DNA of 64,000 nucleotides from Gordonia neofelifaecis NRRL B-59395 (lineage in GTDB: Bacteria > Actinomycetota > Actinomycetes > Mycobacteriales > Mycobacteriaceae). The stretch spans positions 1-64,000 of the forward strand of contig NZ_AEUD01000014.1 of the NCBI RefSeq assembly GCF_000192435.1, in the 5' to 3' direction. The notes beneath the pieces were generated by a model that saw nothing but the letters and a program-made list of their open reading frames with translations, was not told the DNA's origin and did no database searches. The translations under genes were made by a program, and so were the position numbers. Below, piece by piece: positions 44,886 to 55,994 of the stretch (position 1 is the stretch's first letter; each line of letters opens with the position of its first letter).

Positions 44886-45459
44886 TCACTTGCTCGAGTC
44901 TCGTTTGCGGGCGTTTGCATCGGCGGCGATCACCGCTCCGGCGGTCACTGCACCGACGAGCGCGCCGGCGGCCACATCGGAAGGGTAGTGGACACCCAGG
45001 ACGAGACGCGAAAGCAGCATCGGCGGCACGACCGCCGCGGGCACCAGAACCTGCGCCGCCGGGCTGCCCGTGGCACGCCCGAGCAGGATCGCGGCGGCGG
45101 TGGTCGACGTCGCGTGGCTCGATGGGAAGCTCAGCTTGCTGGGCGTTCCGACGCCGACGCGGATGTCCGGGTGACTCGGGCGCTTGCGACGGATCACGCG
45201 CTTGATCACCACGGACGCGGCGTGCGCGACGAAGGCGCCCGCACCGGCTTCGAGGTACCGGCGGCGCGCGGTCACGTCACCGCGACGATGCGCGGCGTAG
45301 GCGCCTGCGCCGGCGAGCGCGAGCCAGCCGAGCGAGTGCTCACCGAAGTGGGACAGTCCGCGGGCGCCTTCGAGCACGCCCGGGCGGTCCGCGATCGCGG
45401 ACTGCACGGCGACCAGCACCGCGGCCTCGCCGGTCGCGGGTTCCGCCACCGCGGTCTGA

Positions 45460-45479
<20 letters not shown>
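44886..45479 (-). CDS. PAP2-family phosphatase, probable decaprenyl-phosphoryl-5-phosphoribose phosphatase
   Basis: A 197-residue membrane phosphatase with the three PAP2 motifs in order: KRVIRRKRP, FPSSHATSTTAA and SRLVLGVHYPSD. It probably removes the 5-phosphate from the UbiA product so that DprE1 can act, as proposed for Rv3807c. It overlaps the glfT2 end by 20 nt and is followed closely by ubiA. The N-terminal half is unusually Ala/Gly-rich. Confidence 0.9.
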
Positions 45480-48647
<3,168 letters not shown>

Positions 48648-48686
48648 TCACGCTGTGAGATTCGTCCGGACGGACGGACGTCCGCC

Positions 48687-48745
48687 GACGACTCGTGCCG
48701 TTCTGCGGAGCCCGATTCGGGGCCCGCAGAACGGCACAGGTCGTC
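48687..48745 (-). terminator. palindrome after the SpoIID-type gene
   Basis: Perfect 14-nt stem GTGCCGTTCTGCGG (48695-48708) with 48724-48737, plus outer GACGAC (48687-48692) with GTCGTC (48740-48745), 18 nt beyond the stop at 48764. It shares the GACTCGTGCCGT-type core with 26995-27047. No U-tract. Confidence 0.7.
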
Positions 48746-48763
48746 AGATCTCCGGCAGACGGC

Positions 48764-50371
48764 TCAGCCGAGTCCGTCCTGGGTCGGGAAGCCCAGCTTC
48801 GCCAGTCCGCCTGCGTTCAAGAAGTCCGTGAGCGCCTGGCCCATCAGGGCGTGCGCGCCGGTCGCGGGGCTGAAGTAGAGGACGCCGTTCTCCAGCACCT
48901 GCACCAGACCCGGCATCCCCTTGCCATCGGTGAGCAGTTCGGGTTTCGCCACCGTTCCGGTGGAGCCCTGCGAGTTGTCGCTTCGCTCCATGCTCACCTG
49001 CTTGGTGCCGAGTTCCTTCATCCCCTCCGCGATCATCTGCTCGACGACGGGCGTCACCTGACCGATCAGGCCGGTCACGTCGGGCAACCCGACCACCGCC
49101 AGGCCCGGAGCCACCTGGCTGAGCAGAGCATTCAGCGGGCTCAGGTCGAGCAGTCCGCCGCCACCCGGTGCATCGGGACCCACCGGCGGCTTCACGATCT
49201 TGGGCATCGACTTCTGGCCCTTCACGGAGAACCAGTCCGACTTCAGCTGGAGCTTCACCCGCGCGTCGTTGCCGCTGGCCTCGACGGTGCCGCCGGTGCC
49301 GACGACCCGCACCTTGATGACGCGACCGCTGCCCTGACCCAGACCGTTGGCCTCGATGACCTCGAAGCTCTTGAGCGAGCCGACTCCGAAGGCCGACGCC
49401 ACGCTCGACGCGCTGACCGTCGCGGTCCACGAGTGTGCGGGCGCGATCGCGTCGCCGTCGTCCCGGACCGCCGGGAAGAGCCCGCCCGCGGTGTAGCCGC
49501 CGGTCGACGCGGAGAACTCGGTCAGCGCGGGCTTGCCGTTGAGCATCCTGATCTGTCCGGCCGTCGCGTCGGCGGCGCGGTTGGTGCGCGGATCCTCCCC
49601 GGAGGCTCCGTGGTACATCTGAGACGCCTGAGTGTTGTCCATCTTGCGGCCCGCGGCCAGCCCCGCGAGCACGTACGAGCGCGCGGCGACTGCCTGTGCC
49701 TTGAGCGCCTCGAACCCGCCGGAGTCGCCCCACGACGGCATCGATTCCTTGGGGATGACGCCCTTGACGTAGTCGTCGACGTGCAACTTGTTGTAGACGC
49801 CGCCGGGGCCGACGCCGATGGAGCCGCGATACTTGTCGCCGCCGTTGCAGAAAGTCAGAAGTTCCTGGTCCGGCCGATTGGTGCCCGGAGTGATCGGGTC
49901 CACCTGGGTGGCCGGGACGGTGCTGACGACCGAGCCGCCGCAGCCGTTGGTGATGGTGGCCGTGCCCCCGGACAGGCTGACCGCCTGTCCGGGCGCGACC
50001 ATCTGCGTGCCTACGCGCATTCCGGCAGCCGCATGAACACCGACCGACGCCTTCTCGCTGAGCGAGACGGTGACGTCGGGGGTGCTCACCTTCCCCGCGG
50101 CTGTATTGCCGTAATAGTGCTGCAGGATCCGGTCGGCCGACCATCCCTGCTTCGCGTAGCCGTACGCACCCCATTGGCCGAGGCCACGCCCGTGTCCGTG
50201 TCCATGCCCGTCCAGGACGATCGGCGTGTCCGCCGACAGGGACACCCGGTCGGCGGAGAACACGTCGGTGCCGCCGACGACCAGACCACCCGCGAGCAGC
50301 GCGGGCGCCAGCCCCAGTGCGGCGAAGGTCAGAGTTCGCTTCTTGGCTCGGCTCGGTCGAACATTCGGCAC
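48764..50371 (-). CDS. secreted SpoIID/LytB-domain protein with LGFP-type tail
   Basis: About 535 residues. A signal or anchor helix (about 15-38) precedes a SpoIID-like domain (about 45-320) with GHGRGLGQWGAYGYAKQGW and GVIPKESMPSWG followed by LKAQAVAARSYVL, as in lytic-transglycosylase and amidase-enhancer proteins. The C-terminus ends with one LGFP-type unit (GVLYFSPATGAHALMG, then KLGFPTQDG). Likely a peptidoglycan remodeller; active residues should be checked. GTG 50371 has AAGGGG 7 nt upstream, better than ATG 50404. A four-unit 9-bp repeat array lies in its promoter. Confidence 0.82.
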   Translation of the reverse strand: MPNVRPSRAKKRTLTFAALGLAPALLAGGLVVGGTDVFSADRVSLSADTPIVLDGHGHGHGRGLGQWGAYGYAKQGWSADRILQHYYGNTAAGKVSTPDVTVSLSEKASVGVHAAAGMRVGTQMVAPGQAVSLSGGTATITNGCGGSVVSTVPATQVDPITPGTNRPDQELLTFCNGGDKYRGSIGVGPGGVYNKLHVDDYVKGVIPKESMPSWGDSGGFEALKAQAVAARSYVLAGLAAGRKMDNTQASQMYHGASGEDPRTNRAADATAGQIRMLNGKPALTEFSASTGGYTAGGLFPAVRDDGDAIAPAHSWTATVSASSVASAFGVGSLKSFEVIEANGLGQGSGRVIKVRVVGTGGTVEASGNDARVKLQLKSDWFSVKGQKSMPKIVKPPVGPDAPGGGGLLDLSPLNALLSQVAPGLAVVGLPDVTGLIGQVTPVVEQMIAEGMKELGTKQVSMERSDNSQGSTGTVAKPELLTDGKGMPGLVQVLENGVLYFSPATGAHALMGQALTDFLNAGGLAKLGFPTQDGLG

Positions 50372-50414
50372 TGCATAACCCCTTATGGCATGACCACTGA
50401 ACACATGTGGCCCG

Positions 50415-50450
50415 TGTGACTAATGGGACTTCTGTGACAGTAGTGACTCG
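50415..50450. promoter_or_regulatory. four 9-bp TGTGAC-type repeats (MtrA-like array)
   Basis: TGTGACTAA, TGGGACTTC, TGTGACAGT and AGTGACTCG are four consecutive 9-mers with conserved GAC at positions 4-6, 45-80 bp upstream of the SpoIID-type start. Further TCACA copies follow at 50468-50492 with less regular spacing. MtrA-type binding is inferred. Confidence 0.55.
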
Positions 50451-50495
50451 ATCGAGGGCACGACAAGTTCACACGGTCACAACCGAGTCACGCTT

Positions 50496-51332
50496 TTAGA
50501 ACCAGCGTTCGAGGACGGCAGCGACGCCGTCGTCCAGATTCGACGTCGTCACCTCGTCGGCGGCGTCGATCGCCGCGCGGTCGCCGTGGCCCATCGCGAC
50601 CCCGTGGGCGGCCCAGCGCAGCATCTCGCCGTCGTTGGGCATGTCGCCGAACGCGATCGGCGCCCGGCCATCGACATCGGTGTGCTCGACGAGCCAGGCC
50701 AGTCCCGCCGCCTTATGCGTTCCGGGGACGGAGAACTCGACCAGCCCGGTATCGATCGAGAAGGTGATCTCGGCCAGGTCGCCCACATGCGCGGAGACCG
50801 CATCGGCCATCGCCCGCGACGACATGCCCGGCATCCGGGCGAGCAGCTTCACCGCGGGCTCGGACGCCACCTCCGCCTGGCTGACGTACACGTGGTCGGG
50901 GTTGAGCCACGCATGCTGGTAGCCCGGAGTCGCGACGAACGGCGCGGTCGCGGCGTCGTAGGCCGACGCTCCGGCGCGCTCGGCGGCGAGCCCGCACCCC
51001 GGAAGCACCTCACCGCAGATATCGGCGAGCCGGGCGAGCGTCTCCGGGGCCAGCGCCGCGACGTGCAGCACCCGATCGGCCCGGACGTCGTAGACGATCG
51101 CGCCATTCGCGCACACCGCGTAGCGGATCGCCGCGGGGCCGTCCGCCAGCTGGTCGGTGATCTCGGGGATCCAGCGCGGCGGACGGCCCGTCGCCAGCAC
51201 CAGTTCGACGCCGCGGCGGCGGGCCCGCTCGAGGACGGCCGTCGTGCGCGGCGTGATCCGGTCGCGGTCGTCGATCAACGTGCCGTCGACGTCGGACGCG
51301 ATCATCGACGGCGGTCCGAACTGGGGCGTCAT
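50496..51332 (-). CDS. HAD-superfamily (Cof-type) phosphatase
   Basis: A 278-residue HAD IIB hydrolase. Motif I is ASDVDGTLIDD, motif II LVLATGRPPRW, and motif III/IV PIAFGDMPNDGEML, all intact. It dephosphorylates small metabolites in the cytosol; the substrate is unknown. ATG overlaps the upstream plsC stop by 4 nt, so the three-gene set plsC-plsC-HAD is an operon, as at M. tuberculosis Rv3813c-Rv3816c. Perhaps it acts on lysophosphatidate-like or sugar phosphates in the same pathway. Confidence 0.88.
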   Translation of the reverse strand: MTPQFGPPSMIASDVDGTLIDDRDRITPRTTAVLERARRRGVELVLATGRPPRWIPEITDQLADGPAAIRYAVCANGAIVYDVRADRVLHVAALAPETLARLADICGEVLPGCGLAAERAGASAYDAATAPFVATPGYQHAWLNPDHVYVSQAEVASEPAVKLLARMPGMSSRAMADAVSAHVGDLAEITFSIDTGLVEFSVPGTHKAAGLAWLVEHTDVDGRAPIAFGDMPNDGEMLRWAAHGVAMGHGDRAAIDAADEVTTSNLDDGVAAVLERWF

Positions 51333-52099
51333 CCGGCCTTCTTCCGTTGCTTCTCCGCCCGTCGCCGGGCCTTCTCCGCCGCCTCGGCGTCCTCGATCAC
51401 CAGCGCCTGCGCCGGTGTCGGCGCACTTCCGCCGAGTCGGGCGGGCAGCCAGTCGGCCCCCGCGGGCGCCTCCGGATAGCGATCCTGCACACGGTGGAGC
51501 AGATCCGTCATCACCGCTCTGAGCTGCTCGGTGCCGATCTCCGCATCGCCCGCCGGGGGAAACGTCATCGGCCGGCCGAACTCGATGTCGATCGGCACGC
51601 GATGCCTGCCGATCCGGCGCTTCGCGCCCTTGGTCCATTGCCGCTGCGCACCCCAGACGATCGTCGGGATCACCGGCACGCCGGCCTCCGCGGCCATCCG
51701 GACCGCGCCGGACTTGAACTCCTTGAGCTCGAAGCTCCGGCTGATGGTCGACTCCGGGTAGACGACGATCAACTCCCCGGCGCGCAGGGCCTGGACGGCG
51801 GCGCGGTAGGCCTCGCCTCCCGCGGAGCGGTCCACCGGAACGGCCTTCGCGTGGTGCACCAGGAATCGCATGATGCCGATGTCCATCACCTCGGACTTGA
51901 TGAGATATCGACCGCGACGCCCCCGCCGATGCAGACCCAACCCGGCCGGAATGAAGTCGGCGTACCCGGTGTGGTTGACGACGACCACCCCGCCGCCCGA
52001 CGTCGGCACGTGGTCGAGACCGAAGTAGCGACGTCGGACGCCCTGCGCCAGCATGATCGACCCGGCGATCGTCTCGAGGGTCCGATACACCGGCTCCAT
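51329..52099 (-). CDS. PlsC-type 1-acylglycerol-3-phosphate acyltransferase
   Basis: A 256-residue acyltransferase with the catalytic HX4D box in VVVVNHTGYADF and the glycerol-phosphate box in VYPESTISRSFELKEFKSGA. It transfers acyl chains onto lysophosphatidate or a related acceptor at the membrane. The basic Lys/Arg C-terminus may bind membranes. It is a tandem paralogue of the next gene, which ends 2 nt before this one starts. Confidence 0.88.
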   Translation of the reverse strand: MEPVYRTLETIAGSIMLAQGVRRRYFGLDHVPTSGGGVVVVNHTGYADFIPAGLGLHRRGRRGRYLIKSEVMDIGIMRFLVHHAKAVPVDRSAGGEAYRAAVQALRAGELIVVYPESTISRSFELKEFKSGAVRMAAEAGVPVIPTIVWGAQRQWTKGAKRRIGRHRVPIDIEFGRPMTFPPAGDAEIGTEQLRAVMTDLLHRVQDRYPEAPAGADWLPARLGGSAPTPAQALVIEDAEAAEKARRRAEKQRKKAG

Positions 52100-52101
52100 G
52101 G

Positions 52102-52875
52102 TCAGTCCGCGTCCCCGGACTGCTCGCGCTCGGCGCGCTTGGCGGCCTTCGCCGCGGCGTCGGCCACATCCATCGCGTTCGCCTCATCCAGCGTCGGCGC
52201 ACCGCCGCCGCGGGCCGCGGGCACCCAGAACTCACCCGCCGGGTACTCGCCGTACGCATCCTGGAGTTCGGTCAGCTTGGCCCGCATCGAGTCGAAGAGC
52301 TGCTGGGTCAGCTGCTCGGGCGTGCCCTCGGGCGCGATCGGCTCGGCCACTCCGACCATGATCTTGTAGCCGGTGCGTCCGAGTGCTCGCGGATGTCCCT
52401 TGGTCCAGATCCGCTGGGCGCCCCAGATGATGGTCGGAAGCAGCGGCGCACCCGACTCGAGCGCCATCCGCGCGGCACCCGACTTGAACTCCTTGAGCTC
52501 GAAGCTGCGACTGATCGTCGCCTCCGGGTAGACGCCGACCAGTTCTCCGCGCTTCAGGTAGTCGACGGCGTCCTGGTAGCTCTGCGCCCCGTTCGCGCGA
52601 TCGACCGGAATGTGCTTGAGCGAACGCATGATCGGTCCACCGATCGCATTGTCGAAGACCTCCTTCTTCGCCATGAAGCGGACGTAGCGCTTCGGCTTGT
52701 GAAGGAAAGCCGGGATGCCCGCGAAGGTGAAGTCGAGGTACCCGGTGTGGTTGATGGCGACCACGCCTGGACCGTCGGTCGGCATGTTCTCCACGCCGGA
52801 GATCTCGAACTTCAAGCCCTGGGCGAGCCAGAGCATACGGGCGGTGGACACGACTCCGGCGTACACGGGTTCCAT
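52102..52875 (-). CDS. PlsC-type acyltransferase, tandem paralogue
   Basis: A 257-residue protein with HX4D in VVAINHTGYLDF and GVYPEATISRSFELKEFKSGAA, nearly the same second motif as its neighbour, so a recent tandem duplication is likely. First gene of the operon. TAAGCT lies 8 nt before the ATG (leaderless), and this -10 box directly abuts the palindromic repeat at 52890-53049, which therefore supplies the region where a -35 would lie. Confidence 0.88.
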   Translation of the reverse strand: MEPVYAGVVSTARMLWLAQGLKFEISGVENMPTDGPGVVAINHTGYLDFTFAGIPAFLHKPKRYVRFMAKKEVFDNAIGGPIMRSLKHIPVDRANGAQSYQDAVDYLKRGELVGVYPEATISRSFELKEFKSGAARMALESGAPLLPTIIWGAQRIWTKGHPRALGRTGYKIMVGVAEPIAPEGTPEQLTQQLFDSMRAKLTELQDAYGEYPAGEFWVPAARGGGAPTLDEANAMDVADAAAKAAKRAEREQSGDAD

Positions 52876-52889
52876 GTCAGAAGAGCTTA

Positions 52890-53049
52890 GGCCGTGTTGG
52901 GAAAGTCCACTGCCTTGGATCGGTGGATCCGATGGACGGCTGGCAAGGCGGAGGAGGGAGGCATAGCGGCAGCTATGTCGACCGACGACAACGCTGCCAG
53001 GCGTTCATCGGGCCGCCGAGACAGGCAAAGGGACTTTCGCAACACGGCC
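52890..53049. repeat. 160-bp foldback (MITE-like) palindromic element
   Basis: Ends are inverted copies: GGCCGTGTTGGGAAAGTCC at the left and the complement of GGCCGTGTTGCGAAAGTCC at the right (18 of 19 match). The similarity continues inward on both halves almost to the centre (CGATGGACGGCTGGC against CGATGAACGCCTGGC, CATAGC against CATAGC), so the whole element is one long imperfect hairpin. No transposase ORF and no clear target duplication are seen. It lies between plsC and the acyl-CoA dehydrogenase gene. Confidence 0.75.
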
Positions 53050-53090
53050 CAGTCATCGGCCGTGACATCGCAGGACTCCGTCGACCCGCG

Positions 53091-54254
53091 TCAGGCGAGC
53101 GAGCGGCTGATCACCAGACGCTGGATCTGGTTGGTCCCCTCGAAGATCTGCGTGATCTTGGCTTCGCGCATGAAGCGCTCCACGCGGAAGTCGCGGGTGT
53201 ACCCGTTGCCGCCGAACACCTGGACGGCGTCGGTGGTGACCTTCATCGCGGCGTCGGTCGCGACCAGCTTCGCGACGGACGCGTTCCGCGAGTACGGCAG
53301 GCCGGCGTCGCGCCGACGGGCGGCGTCCAGGTAGGTGGCGCGCGCCGAGTCGACCGCCGCGGCCATGTCGGCGAGCAGGAAGCCGAGCCCCTGGTGGTCG
53401 ATGATCTTGCGGCCGAACGTCTCCCGTTCCTTTGCATAGGCGACGGCCTCGTCGAGGGCCGCCTGGGCGATGCCGGTCGCGACCGCCGCGATGCCCAGTC
53501 GTCCGGAGTCCAGGGCGCTGAACGCGATCTGCAGCCCCTGTCCCTCGGCGCCGATCCGCCGCTCGGCGGGCACCAGCGCGCCGTCGTAGCGCGCAGACGT
53601 CGTCGGGACGGCGGCCAGGCCCATCTTCTCCTCGGGCCGGCCGAAGCTGAGTCCTTCGGTGCCGTCCGGCACCAGGAAGCAGGAGATGCCCTTGGAGCCG
53701 TCACCGGTCCGGGCGAACAGGTTGTAGAAGTCGGCGATGCCGCCGTGGGTGATCCACGCCTTCTCCCCGGTGATCCGGTAGTCGTCGCCGACGGCCTCGG
53801 CCCGGCAGGCCAGTGCGGCGGCGTCCGATCCCGCCTGCGGCTCGGAAAGGCTGTAGGCGCCGACGGTCGCGCCGCCGAGCATCTCGGGCAGCCACTTCTC
53901 CTGCTGCTCACGCGTGCCGAACGCGAACAGCGGGTGACAGGCCAGACTATGCACGCTGACCGCGACGCCGACGGCCGCCCACCGGGCCGCGATCTCCTCG
54001 AGGACCTGCAGGTACACCTCGTACGGCTGACCGCCGCCGCCCCACTCCTCCGGATACGGGAGGCTGAGGAGCCCGGCCTCCCCCAACTTCGCGAAGACAC
54101 CCTCTGGGTACTTCTCCGCCTTCTCATGCTCGTCGACGATGGGCGCCAGCACCTTGTCGGCGATGTCGCGGGTCAGGTCGATCAGATCGCGGGCTTCTTC
54201 GGTCGGCAGCAGGCGGTCAACGGGCACCGGGGTCTCCATCGTCGGATCGGTCAT
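53091..54254 (-). CDS. acyl-CoA dehydrogenase
   Basis: About 387 residues, FAD-dependent, full length. YSLSEPQAGSDAAALACRA and WITHGGIADFYNLFART form the FAD/substrate middle domain; the catalytic base is likely the Glu in IFEGTNQIQR; FGGNGYTRDFRVERFMREAK is the usual C-terminal motif. First oxidation step of beta-oxidation of an unknown acyl-CoA. The start is uncertain: TTG 54299, ATG 54254 and ATG 54239 are in frame and none has a good ribosome site. Divergent from a TetR gene, with shared AGTACT operators. Confidence 0.88.
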   Translation of the reverse strand: MTDPTMETPVPVDRLLPTEEARDLIDLTRDIADKVLAPIVDEHEKAEKYPEGVFAKLGEAGLLSLPYPEEWGGGGQPYEVYLQVLEEIAARWAAVGVAVSVHSLACHPLFAFGTREQQEKWLPEMLGGATVGAYSLSEPQAGSDAAALACRAEAVGDDYRITGEKAWITHGGIADFYNLFARTGDGSKGISCFLVPDGTEGLSFGRPEEKMGLAAVPTTSARYDGALVPAERRIGAEGQGLQIAFSALDSGRLGIAAVATGIAQAALDEAVAYAKERETFGRKIIDHQGLGFLLADMAAAVDSARATYLDAARRRDAGLPYSRNASVAKLVATDAAMKVTTDAVQVFGGNGYTRDFRVERFMREAKITQIFEGTNQIQRLVISRSLA

Positions 54255-54284
54255 CGGGTCGGGCGCAGTCGTCGTATCGACGAG

Positions 54285-54350
54285 CAGTACTGGAATCAAT
54301 GCCAGAGTACTGTCGACGGAGCAGTACTACAAGGGATCGACCAGTACTAT
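54285..54350. promoter_or_regulatory. four AGTACT boxes, probable TetR operators
   Basis: AGTACT occurs at 54286, 54306, 54323 and 54343, with start-to-start spacing of 20, 17 and 20 bp: two pairs of half-sites. The last one overlaps TACTAT (54345-54350), a -10 box 7 nt before the TetR ATG. The arrangement suggests autoregulation and control of the divergent acyl-CoA dehydrogenase. Confidence 0.65.
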
Positions 54351-54357
54351 GCGAGTC

Positions 54358-54942
54358 ATGTCCGCGCCGACCGACTCCGACTTCGCCACCCGGCGCCGCT
54401 CGCAGCTCTTCGACGAACTCCTGGCGATGTTCTTGGCCGAGGGCTTCGCCCACTTCACGCTCGACGCCATCGCCGCGCGGCTGCGCTGCTCCAAGTCCAC
54501 CCTGTACACCCTCGCCTCCAGCAAGGGCGAGCTCGTCCGTGCCACCACCATCCACTTCTTCCGCCGCGCCGCCGACGACGTCGAGGCCGCCGTCGCCGAA
54601 GCCGGAACCTCGCGCGCGAAGATCACCGCATACCTGGCCGCCGTCGGCGACACGCTCGCGAACGCATCACCCCGGTTCCTCTCCGACCTCGCGGCCTTCG
54701 CCCCGGCACGCGAGGCCTACGAACAGAACACCCGGATCGCGGCGGGCCGCGTGAAAGAGCTGATCGACGAGGGCGTCGCCGCCGGCGAGTTCCGCGACGT
54801 TCACGCCGCGTTCGCCGCCGACCTCGCCGCGACCACCATGGTCCGGATACAGCAGGGCGCGGTGCGCGGCGCCACCGGTCTCGACGACGCGGGCGCCTAT
54901 CGCGAGCTGGCAGCGATCCTCACTCGCGGGATCAGCGCCTGA
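54358..54942 (+). CDS. TetR-family regulator
   Basis: A 194-residue TetR protein. The N-terminal helix-turn-helix (about 12-58) reads FLAEGFAHFTLDAIAARLRCSKSTLYTLASSKGEL; the ligand-binding C-terminus is Ala-rich and helical, with PRFLSDLAAFAPAREAYE resembling TetR_C domains of lipid-linked regulators. ATG 54358 follows TACTAT by 7 nt (leaderless). It probably represses itself and the divergent acyl-CoA dehydrogenase, with an acyl-CoA as plausible ligand. Confidence 0.88.
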   Translation: MSAPTDSDFATRRRSQLFDELLAMFLAEGFAHFTLDAIAARLRCSKSTLYTLASSKGELVRATTIHFFRRAADDVEAAVAEAGTSRAKITAYLAAVGDTLANASPRFLSDLAAFAPAREAYEQNTRIAAGRVKELIDEGVAAGEFRDVHAAFAADLAATTMVRIQQGAVRGATGLDDAGAYRELAAILTRGISA

Positions 54943-54975
54943 CGCCGCTCGACCCGACCACTGTTTCGAACGAGA

Positions 54976-55824
54976 TCAACGCTGCGGCCAGGTCATCCAG
55001 AAGTCGAGTTCCAGCGGGCCCTCGCCGGATGCGGCGCGATACTTCGCGAAGTCGGTGACGCCCTCCGCGGCGAGCACATCGTCGTCGATCAGGCTCTGGC
55101 CGGTGAAGTCACCGGCGGGCTTGGTCAGGATCGAGTACGCGGCGTCGGCCATGATCTCCGCCGTCCGCGCACCTTTGAGCATCTCGGCGCTGAGCAGATT
55201 CCGGACCGCCGCGGTCGCGATCGACGTCCGCGGCCACAGGGTGTTGGCGGCGACCCCGTCACCGCGGAGCTCACGTGCCAGACCCAGCGTCAAGATCGTC
55301 ATGCCGAACTTCGACAGCGTGTAAGCGGCTCCCGTCCGATCGAACCATTCGGGCGCCAGATCGACCGGCGGCGAGAACGTGAGGATGTGCGGGTTCGCGG
55401 ACTTCTTCAGGTGCGGAATCGCGGTCTTGGACAGCGCGAAGGTGCCACGCGAGTTGATGTCCTGCATCAGGTCGTACTTCTTCATCGAGATCTCGGCGGT
55501 GGGCGCCAGATCGATCGCGGACGCGTTGTTCACGACGATGTCGACGCCGCCGAACCGCTCGAGGGTCTGCGCGACCGCATCGGCGACAGCCACCTCATCC
55601 CGCACGTCTCCGACGATCGGCAGCGCGTGCCCGCCCGCCTGCTCGATCGCCGCGGCAGCCGTGTAGACCGTTCCGGGCAGCTTGGGATGCGGCTCGGCGG
55701 TCTTCGCCAGGAGTGCGACGTTCGCGCCGTCGCGAGCCGCGCGGACCGCGACGGCCTCGCCGATGCCCCGGCCGCCGCCGGAGATGATGAGCGTCTTGCC
55801 CTGCAATGAATTCGAGTTCGTCAT
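54976..55824 (-). CDS. SDR-family oxidoreductase (HSDL2-like)
   Basis: A 282-residue short-chain dehydrogenase. TLIISGGGRGIGEAVAVRAA is the NAD(P) site and VVNNASAIDL the NNAG-like strand. The usual YxxxK is YTLSK, with the preceding Ser position in TFSPP; AELMADA-type helices after it resemble the HSDL2/2-hydroxyacyl subfamily, which binds fatty-acid-like substrates. Start ATG 55824 with a GAGAGG upstream; the frame continues to 55890. Divergent from the XRE-TetR regulator, which is its likely controller. Confidence 0.85.
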   Translation of the reverse strand: MTNSNSLQGKTLIISGGGRGIGEAVAVRAARDGANVALLAKTAEPHPKLPGTVYTAAAAIEQAGGHALPIVGDVRDEVAVADAVAQTLERFGGVDIVVNNASAIDLAPTAEISMKKYDLMQDINSRGTFALSKTAIPHLKKSANPHILTFSPPVDLAPEWFDRTGAAYTLSKFGMTILTLGLARELRGDGVAANTLWPRTSIATAAVRNLLSAEMLKGARTAEIMADAAYSILTKPAGDFTGQSLIDDDVLAAEGVTDFAKYRAASGEGPLELDFWMTWPQR

Positions 55825-55892
55825 TCCCAAACCTCTCTTTAGATCAATCGTTCGTTCCCCGTGAGCCGAACCTAGAAGACCTCGCGACATGC

Positions 55893-55928
55893 GTCAACCA
55901 CCAGTTATACGAGGTCAACGCCAGTTTT
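55893..55928. promoter_or_regulatory. 21-bp-spaced direct repeat in the SDR/regulator promoter region
   Basis: GTCAACCACCAGTTAT (from 55893) and GTCAACGCCAGTTTT (from 55914) start 21 bp apart, two helical turns, between the SDR and the XRE-TetR regulator. A candidate binding site for that regulator. Confidence 0.4.
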
Positions 55929-55994
55929 AGAAGCTCTTAAATTCGACCGGTAATCGCCTGGAATCATCCTCTCGGTTCCAATATTCTTAAACTC

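Noticed and set aside
52890-53049. Insertion sequence remnant with transposase
   Set aside because: No transposase motif in any frame; the element is a palindrome along its whole length.
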